Source of the DNA: Streptomyces prunicolor NBRC 13075
GTDB taxonomy: Bacteria > Actinomycetota > Actinomycetes > Streptomycetales > Streptomycetaceae
Direction: 5' to 3'
Assembly: GCF_000367365.1 (NCBI RefSeq)
Contig: NZ_BARF01000069.1
Location: 1 to 64,000, forward strand
DNA length: 64,000 bases
Shown here: one piece after another, positions 55,213 to 62,100 of the stretch
How the letters are laid out: every line of letters begins with the position of its first letter
Position numbering within the stretch: the first letter of the stretch is position 1
Notes under the pieces: generated by a model
Seen by the model: the letters and a program-made list of their open reading frames with translations, nothing else
Databases searched by the model: none
Told to the model about the DNA's origin: nothing
Translations under genes and position numbers: made by a program

Positions 55213-56196
55213 TCAGCCGCCGCCCGAGGCCAGCGCGATCCCCAGCGGTGTCCGTTCGTAGAGCACCTGATGGCCGTAGCGTCGCGCCGTGAGCAGGCCC
55301 GCGTCGCGCAGCACCGTCAGATGCGCGGACACCGACGAGGGTGCGAGGCGGAGCCGGTGGGCGAGGGCGGTAGTGGAGGCGGGTTCGTCGAGCGCGGCCA
55401 GCACGGTGGCCCGGCCGCGCCCCAGCAGCCGTAGCAGCGCGTCCGGTGTGTGGCCGGCGGGCTCGGTCCACAGGGCGCCGATGCCACGCGCCGGGTAGGC
55501 GAGGGTCGGCTGCCAGGGGTGCTCGAAGGTGCTCACCACGTTCGGCCAGATGAAGACGCTCGGCAGCAGCACCAGCCCCTGACCACCGAGCAGACGCTCG
55601 TGCTCGCCCCGGAAGCTCACGGTCAGCGTCCCGGCGTCCCAGCCGCAGTCCCGGCTGATCTCCGGGAGCAGCACGCCGAGCCCGACCTCGGCGAGCCGGC
55701 GCGAGTGGAAGGCGATGTCCGCCTCCAGCAGGGCGCGCAGCCGCGGCCAGTCCGGCGCGACCAGGGTGTGCCAGACGGCCTCCATCGCGTCCGCCAACTC
55801 CTCGATCATGAGGGCGGGTTCACGCAGCCAGGCCCGGCCCCGCGCGGACTCCAGAGCGCCCGGGGTGTCCGCCAGCGACCGGGCCGTGTCCTCCCGCGCC
55901 CGCGCCGGATCGGCCGCGCGGACGGCGGCGATCTCCTGCTCGAAGGTGGCCGAGGGACCGATCGGCGGCGGACACAGCCAGTCGGGGCAGTGCCCGGTCT
56001 GGGGCATCAGCAGCCACAGCGGAGCGAGATCGAGACCGGCCGCCGCCGCACCGATCCGCCGCAGCCAGCGCGCGTGATACCCGTGCCGCTCCGGCCGCTT
56101 CAGCGTGCGCACCACCTCCTGCGTCTCCCACAGCGGCGACACCGCGAACCGGCACCTGAGGAAGTCGTCCTCCCCGAAATACAGCCGCGACGGCAT
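55213..56196 (-). CDS. DUF5937 / ArsR-type winged-helix regulator
   Basis: 327 residues: an N-terminal DUF5937 region (MPSRLYFGEDDFLRCRFAVSP) and a C-terminal ArsR helix-turn-helix (ALDEPASTTALAHRLRLAPSS followed by VSAHLTVLRDAGLLTARRYG), ending in a short tail. The N-terminal region may bind a small ligand. A run of C's just before the ATG makes the RBS a poly-G tract. Divergent from the MFS gene. Confidence 0.87.
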   Translation of the reverse strand: MPSRLYFGEDDFLRCRFAVSPLWETQEVVRTLKRPERHGYHARWLRRIGAAAAGLDLAPLWLLMPQTGHCPDWLCPPPIGPSATFEQEIAAVRAADPARAREDTARSLADTPGALESARGRAWLREPALMIEELADAMEAVWHTLVAPDWPRLRALLEADIAFHSRRLAEVGLGVLLPEISRDCGWDAGTLTVSFRGEHERLLGGQGLVLLPSVFIWPNVVSTFEHPWQPTLAYPARGIGALWTEPAGHTPDALLRLLGRGRATVLAALDEPASTTALAHRLRLAPSSVSAHLTVLRDAGLLTARRYGHQVLYERTPLGIALASGGG

Positions 56197-56227
56197 GCCC
56201 CACCCCCCCCAGAAGATCCGGCCTTGC

Positions 56228-56261
56228 AGAACCTGAGAACTTGAAGAACCTGAGAGCCTGA
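56228..56261. promoter_or_regulatory. 17-bp tandem repeat between regulator and MFS gene
   Basis: AGAACCTGAGAACTTGA (56228-56244) and AGAACCTGAGAGCCTGA (56245-56261) differ at two positions. They lie in the divergent promoter region and could be a two-site operator for the ArsR-type regulator. Confidence 0.6.
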
Positions 56262-56320
56262 AGATTCGGCTCTGTCCGAAACTCTAGGACGCCGCAGCGC
56301 CGCCGAGCACGCTGCTGTCC

Positions 56321-57565
56321 ATGCTCCAAGCCCCTCCCGCTCCGCCCACCGGCTACCGCCGCGTCCTCGCCGTCCCCGAGTTCCGCATCGTCTTCGCCGC
56401 GCACGCGCTCTCCCTCCTCGGCGTGGTCGTCACCGAGATCGCCCTCTCCGTCCTCGTCTACGACCTCACCGGCTCGCCCCTGCTGAGCGCGCTCGCGTTC
56501 GCGGTGGGCTTCCTGCCCTATCTGATCGGCGGGACGCTGTTCGCCGGGGTCGCCGACCGGTATCCGGCCCGGCGGGTGCTGGTGGTCTGCGACCTGGTGT
56601 GCGCGGCCTGCGTCGCGGCGATGGTGACGCCCGGCACCGGCATCGCCGTCCTGCTGCTGCTCCGCTGCGCCCTCGCCGTCGTCTCACCCGTGTTCGCGGG
56701 CACCCGGATGGCCACGCTCGTCGACATCCTCGGCGACGGCGACCTGTTCGTGCTCGGCCGCTCACTGCTGCGGATCGTGTCGCAGAGCGCGGTGCTCGTC
56801 GGGTTCGGACTCGGTGGCCTGCTGCTCACCGTGGTCTCCCCGCGCCACGCCCTGCTGATCACCGTGGGCACCTTCCTCACCTCCGCCGCCCTGCTGCGCC
56901 TCGGCACCCACCGCCGCCCCGCCCGCGGCACCGGCAAAGGTGCCCTGCTCGCCGATTCCCTCAAGGGCGCCCGGCAGGTCCTCGCCGACCGCCGGGTCCG
57001 GGCGCTGCTCCTGCTCTTCTGGCTCCCGGCGATGTTCTCCGTCGCCCCGGAGGCGCTCGCCGCCCCCTACGCGGCTGAACTCGGCGTCGGTTCGACCGGG
57101 CTCGGGCTGCTGATGTGCGCCCTGCCCGTCGGCACGATCGCCGGCGAGCTGTACGCCGGCTCCCGACTGCGCCCCGCCACCCGGGCGCGGATCGCGCTCC
57201 CGCTGGTCTGCTGCACCCTGCTGCCCTACCTCGGCTACGCCGGCCGGCCCGGCCTGGCCCTCTCGCTGGTACTGCTGGTGGTCGCGGGCGCCGGGTCCGC
57301 GTACACGCTGGGCCTCGACCAGTGGTTCGTCCGGGACGTGCCCGAGGAACTGCGCGGCCGGGCCATGACCCTGCTCACCGCCGGGCTGATGACCATCCAG
57401 GGCGTCGGCATGGCCCTGGCCGGTGTGGCCGCCGAGTTCGCCGGGGTGCGCGGGGCGGTCGTGGGAGCCGGGGTGCTCGGCACGGTCTGCTGCGCCCTGC
57501 TCGCCGTGGAAGCCCGCAGGACCGATGGGCGAGACGGGGCTGACCACGATGTGACCGGCCGGTAA
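56321..57565 (+). CDS. MFS transporter
   Basis: 414 residues, 12 predicted spans. Start MLQAPPAPPTGYRRVLAVPEF, then AHALSLLGVVVTEIALSVLVYD and motif A VADRYPARRVLVV. Similar to the drug/lipid efflux type. It is divergent from the DUF5937 regulator and 11 bases from the MarR gene, suggesting joint regulation. Confidence 0.87.
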   Translation: MLQAPPAPPTGYRRVLAVPEFRIVFAAHALSLLGVVVTEIALSVLVYDLTGSPLLSALAFAVGFLPYLIGGTLFAGVADRYPARRVLVVCDLVCAACVAAMVTPGTGIAVLLLLRCALAVVSPVFAGTRMATLVDILGDGDLFVLGRSLLRIVSQSAVLVGFGLGGLLLTVVSPRHALLITVGTFLTSAALLRLGTHRRPARGTGKGALLADSLKGARQVLADRRVRALLLLFWLPAMFSVAPEALAAPYAAELGVGSTGLGLLMCALPVGTIAGELYAGSRLRPATRARIALPLVCCTLLPYLGYAGRPGLALSLVLLVVAGAGSAYTLGLDQWFVRDVPEELRGRAMTLLTAGLMTIQGVGMALAGVAAEFAGVRGAVVGAGVLGTVCCALLAVEARRTDGRDGADHDVTGR

Positions 57566-57576
57566 GGTCTGGTGCC

Positions 57577-58086
57577 GTGCCGAAGCCGCTCAGTCTCCCT
57601 TTCGACCCCATCGCCCGCGCCGACGAACACTGGAAACAGCGCTGGGGAAACGTGCCGTCCATGGCCGCCATCACCTCGATCATGCGGGCCCAGCAGATCC
57701 TGCTCGCCGAGGTCGACGCGGTCGTCAAGCCGTACGGACTGACCTTCGCGCGCTACGAGGCGCTGGTGCTGCTCACCTTCTCCAAGGCGGGCGAGCTGCC
57801 GATGTCCAAGATCGGCGAGCGGCTCATGGTGCACCCCACGTCCGTGACCAACACCGTGGACCGCCTGGTCAGATCCGGTCTCGTCGACAAGCGCCCCAAC
57901 CCCAACGACGGCCGCGGCACCCTCGCCTCCATCACCGACAAGGGCCGCGAGGTCTGCGACGCGGCCACGCGCGACCTGATGGAGATGGACTTCGGACTCG
58001 GGGCCTACGACGCCGAGGAGTGCGGGGAGATCTTCGCGATGCTGCGGCCGCTCAGGGTCGCGGCGGCGGACTTCGACGAGGACTGA
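57577..58086 (+). CDS. MarR-family regulator
   Basis: 169 residues with an N-terminal dimer helix and winged-helix with MSKIGERLMVHPTSVTNTVDR and DKRPNPNDGRGTLASITDKG. GTG 57577 is used; the preceding bases give only a weak AAGG RBS. It sits between MFS and DUF3817 genes in the same direction, so it may regulate them. Confidence 0.87.
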   Translation: MPKPLSLPFDPIARADEHWKQRWGNVPSMAAITSIMRAQQILLAEVDAVVKPYGLTFARYEALVLLTFSKAGELPMSKIGERLMVHPTSVTNTVDRLVRSGLVDKRPNPNDGRGTLASITDKGREVCDAATRDLMEMDFGLGAYDAEECGEIFAMLRPLRVAAADFDED

Positions 58087-58142
58087 CCCGGGCCGCCGAC
58101 CCGGGGAAAGATCGCCCGGAACCGGTCGTTACGCTCGTCCTC

Positions 58143-58481
58143 ATGAAAAAGAGCGTGTTCACCCGCTACCGCGTTTTGGCGTACACCACGGGTGTGCTGC
58201 TGGTCCTGCTGTGTCTGAGCATGATCGCCAAGTACCTCCTGAAGATCGACGGCGCCGGGAGCTTCACCGAGGTCGTCGCCATCGCGCACGGCTGGCTGTA
58301 CGTCGTGTATCTCCTCTTCGCCTTCGACCTGGGCTCCAAGGCGAAGTGGCCGGTCGGCAAGCAGCTGTGGGTGCTCCTCGCGGGCACGATTCCAACGGCC
58401 GCGTTCTTCGTCGAGCGGAAGATCAGCCGCGAGCTGGAGGGTCACTTCGCCGAGCCGACCCCGGTCGCCGCGAAGGCGTAG
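58143..58481 (+). CDS. DUF3817 family membrane protein, copy 2
   Basis: 112 residues, paralogue of the copy at 47604, with HGWLYVVYLLFAFDLGSKAK and IPTAAFFVERKISRE. Three predicted spans; ATG 58143. It ends at a perfect palindromic terminator shared with the immunity gene. Confidence 0.85.
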   Translation: MKKSVFTRYRVLAYTTGVLLVLLCLSMIAKYLLKIDGAGSFTEVVAIAHGWLYVVYLLFAFDLGSKAKWPVGKQLWVLLAGTIPTAAFFVERKISRELEGHFAEPTPVAAKA

Positions 58482-58485
58482 CGAC

Positions 58486-58513
58486 GAGCCCGCACTCGGC
58501 CGAGTGCGGGCTC
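58486..58513. terminator. Bidirectional palindromic terminator
   Basis: GAGCCCGCACTCG (58486-58498) and CGAGTGCGGGCTC (58501-58513) form a perfect 13-bp stem with a two-base spacer (inner pairs would open to a small loop). It lies between convergent genes. Confidence 0.85.
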
Positions 58514-58524
58514 CTGGGTCGCCG

Positions 58525-59130
58525 TCAGGGTTCCTCGACCAGGAACCTGACGTTGTCGACCACGAACTCGCCGTACTGGAGGGCCGATCCGACGGCCTCC
58601 AGCCGCGCGTACCGGTCCGGGGACAGCGAGGCGTCCCGCGCGGCGGCCATCGCTCTCAACAGCACCCGGAACGCCAGGTCCGGAGTGCAGCGGTGGGCGC
58701 AGTCGATCAGCGCCGCCCGTACCTCCGCCGTCAGGAACCGGGTCTCCTCGATCTCGGCGACGACCGCGTCGAGGCAGGCCGTGCCGTCCTCCGTGTCCGC
58801 TCCCGTGAGGGGGCGTACGTCGGGTTCCGTGGACAGCCGGGCGTCGCAGAGGCCGACGACCGTCCGCGTCCACTCCGCCCCGCTGCCGAGCCGTGTCTCG
58901 AAACTCGGCAGGTACTCCGCCCCGGCGTTCCAGAGCACCTCCAGCGTCTCCGACGGGAGGTTGCCGAGGGTTCGCGCGTCACGGCGTACCGCCAGGGCCG
59001 CCTCGTCGCTCCACCCCGTCAGGTGGTTCGCGACGATCTCGGCGGCCGTGTCCCCGTCGTGGGTCCCGTCCTGATGGAAGAAACCCATCACCCAGGACAC
59101 ACCGAAGTCGAACTCCGTAAAGCGTGGCAC
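58525..59130 (-). CDS. Contact-dependent growth inhibition-type immunity protein
   Basis: 201 residues, cytoplasmic, no signal. The pattern VSWVMGFFHQDGTHDGDTA followed by RDARTLGNLPSETLEVLW and EWTRTVVGLCDARLS resembles CdiI-type immunity proteins. It starts 36 bases after the toxin stop, the standard toxin-then-immunity order. GTG 59130, with GGGAGG nine bases upstream. Likely binds and blocks the C-terminal RNase toxin of the neighbour. The family match is by pattern, so function is probable. Confidence 0.75.
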   Translation of the reverse strand: MPRFTEFDFGVSWVMGFFHQDGTHDGDTAAEIVANHLTGWSDEAALAVRRDARTLGNLPSETLEVLWNAGAEYLPSFETRLGSGAEWTRTVVGLCDARLSTEPDVRPLTGADTEDGTACLDAVVAEIEETRFLTAEVRAALIDCAHRCTPDLAFRVLLRAMAAARDASLSPDRYARLEAVGSALQYGEFVVDNVRFLVEEP

Positions 59131-59166
59131 CGCGTCTGACCTCCCTTGCTTCTGCTTCGGATGCTT

Positions 59167-62100
59167 CTACTTCGGATAGCACGTCTGGACGTAGTAGCCG
59201 GCCTTGTGCCCCTTGGCCCGCACGAGCTTGATGTAGAACCCGTTGCCCAAGACCACCGGGCTCCCCTGCCCCGGTGGGTAGTAGGCCGTACCGAGGGAGT
59301 TCTTCGCTCCGAAGTAACCCTGCCAGTCCAGGTCCCGCGCCGATCCGCGGAGCCACGTGCGAATCCTGTTCGCGTTGTTGGCCAGCGCGTAGTCGACGAC
59401 CTGCTGGGCGGTCTGCTGGTCGACGAACAGCGAGTTCGCGGTGAGGCGCCCGAGCTTCTCCGTCTTCGCCGCGGCCAGTCGCTTGGCATCGTCGACGGAC
59501 ACGACACCCGCCGTGTGCTCGTCGAGCGTGTGGGCCAGTCCGGGGAATTCCCCCTGGTCGAAGACGAGGTCGTTGCAGTTGTGGACCAGGACCGGGCTGT
59601 CGCCCGCCACCGCGTAGAAGGTGTGCAGGCCGGACACCGTCAGGTCGTACACGGTGCGCGGCGCCGCCTCGTGCCGGTCGAGCAGTGCGGCCACGACGCG
59701 GAGAGCGCCGTCCGGGCCGCGCAGGGCGTCTCCGGGCCGTAGGTCGGACGCGAGGGTCCAGCCGCGGCCGGTGACGAAGAACCGGTGCCCGGGCGTGCTG
59801 GTGAGGCGCCCGCCCTCGGTCAGGGTGACGTCGACCAGGTCGGCGGTGGCGTGGCGGAAGGTGCGGGTGACCGGCTCGCCCCGGGTGTGCCCGGTCGCCG
59901 GGTCCGCGGCCAGCAGGAGGTCGCCGGTCCGCACGTCACGCAGTGCCTTGCGGTTGCCGTCGGCCAGGACGACCTCCGTGGTGCCGGGGAAGCTGTTGGC
60001 CCTGCACGCGGTGCGGGCCTCCTCGTACACCTCCACGGAGTGCTCGATGTCGGCCAGGGTCTGGGCGTCGACGTCCAGCGCCTTGAGCGCCTTCAACGCG
60101 TCGCTGACCCCTACCCCGGTGCGCATCGCGGCGTCCACGGCACGGATCGCCTCGGTGATCTTCGCGATCGGGCCGCCGAGCGGGATCCAGGTGGCGGCCC
60201 AGGCGCAGTCGCCGTAGCTGCCGCTGCCGTCTCCGTTGACCTTGTGGTAGCAGCCGGTGAAGTCGCCGATGATCGAGTCGTAGATGCCCTTCCAGACGTC
60301 CTTGGTCACGTCCCACGCGGAGATCTTGACCGTCTTGGTCAGGTTCTTGAACGGCAGTGTCTTGATGAAGACGGTGTCCTCGGCCGGGCAGCCGGCTTCC
60401 GTGGCGGGCACGTCCGGGTCGACGCAGAAGTAGTAGCTGACGATCGCGTCGAAGTGCACGACGAACACCAGCGTGTTGCAGTCCAGGCCGTGGCACTCGT
60501 TGGGGAGTTGTTCGCGCTGCCCGGTCTCCTTGATGTCGTCGATGACGGAGAACACGCCCCCGACGCCGGTCGAAGCACCGGTCTGCACCTGCTTGTTGGC
60601 GTCCTTGCGCCCGGCTTCGTCGGCCGCCTGCTGCGCCGAGTCCGCGTACTTCTGCGCGTCCTTCGCCGCCGCCTCGGCCGCGGTCGCCTCGGTGTCGGCA
60701 CGGTCGGCCGCGGCGCGGGCGTCCTTCGCCGCCTGTTCGGCCTCGGCCGCCGCCGTGCGGGCGGCAGCCGCGTCGAGGGCGGCCTGGTCGGCGGAGTCGC
60801 GGGCGTCCGCGGCGTAGCCCTCGGCGCGTCCGGCGGCCTTGTCGGCGGCGGTCGCGTCCTCGGTGGCCTGCTGGTCGTAGTCGATCGTGCGGGAAAGGGA
60901 CGACTGGGCGTCCGCCGCTGCCTTCGCCGCGTCGGCCGCGTAACCCAGGGCCTCCTTGGCCGACGTGCGGGCGTCCGCCGCGTGGCCGGCGGCCTCCGCC
61001 GCGATGGTGTACGCGGCCTTCGCGTCACCGGTCGCCGCGGTGGCGGTGCTCTGCGCCTGCGCGGCGGCCTTCTGGGCGTTGGCGGCGTGCGCCTCGGCCA
61101 CGGCCTGCTGCTGTTCGGCGATCGTCTTCGACGACTGTCCGGACAGCACCACGAGTCCGGCCGCCGAGTCGGTGGTGAGGTACGGCGAGCCGAGCTGGAT
61201 CGCGTCGTTCGCCGGCGCGGCGACCTGCAGGGCCGAGTTGCGGGCGTCCTCCGCCGCCTGGGCGGTGGTGTACGCGTGTCCGGCGGCGTCCGCCGATCCC
61301 GCGACCGCCTTGACCGCCTCCGCCTCGGACGCGTCCGCCTGCTTCTTCGCGTCTACGGCGTCCTTCTCGGCGTCGTCGGCCAGCTTCACGGCGGTGCGCG
61401 CCGCGGCGGCGGCGTCCTGCGAGGCCTTGATGGCGTCCGCGGCCGCGCTGGTCGCCGTCCGTACCGCCGCGTCCGCCTTCAGCTTGGCGGCCTGGGCGTC
61501 GTCGGCGTCGGACCTGGCCCGCTTGGCGGCGGCCTCGGCGCGGGTCGCCGCGGCATCGGCGTCGGCGGCCGCCTTGGTCGCCGCGTCCGCCTCGGAGCGG
61601 GCCGAGGCGGACGCGGACTCGGCGTCGTCGGCGGCCTTGTCCGCGTCGTTCGCGGCGGCGCGTGAGGCCTGGGCGTCGTCGGCGGAGTCGTGGGCGTCGG
61701 CGTAGGCGTCCTTGGCGTCCGCCTTGGCGCGCGCGGCGTTCGCCTGGTTCGCGGCGTCCCAGGCGTCGTCCCGCTTGCCCTTGGCCTTGTCCCGGGCGGT
61801 CTCGGCGTCCTGCCGCCGGTCCCGGGCGGTGCCCTCCGCCGTCTCGGCCGCGCTCTGGGCGTCCTTGGCCTTGGTCGCGTACCCCTCGGCCCGCGTTCGG
61901 TGCTGAGCGGCTTCGGCCTGCTTGGCGGCGGCGGTCTCCTTCTCCGCCTTGGCCGTCAGCTCCTCGGCCTCGGCAGCGAGCCGCTTGGCGTGCGCGGTGG
62001 CGGCCGCGGCCTTCGCGTCGCCCTCGGCCCGCAGCGTCTCGGCGAGCTTCGCCCGCGCGGTGTCCCGCGCGTCCTTGGCCTTCTGCGCCTGTACGGCGGC

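Noticed and set aside
59785..61665. A 626-codon plus-strand ORF opposite the toxin gene
   Set aside because: Antisense to the Ala-rich coiled coil; product is Gly/Val/Arg rich without motif. The toxin frame has clear domains.
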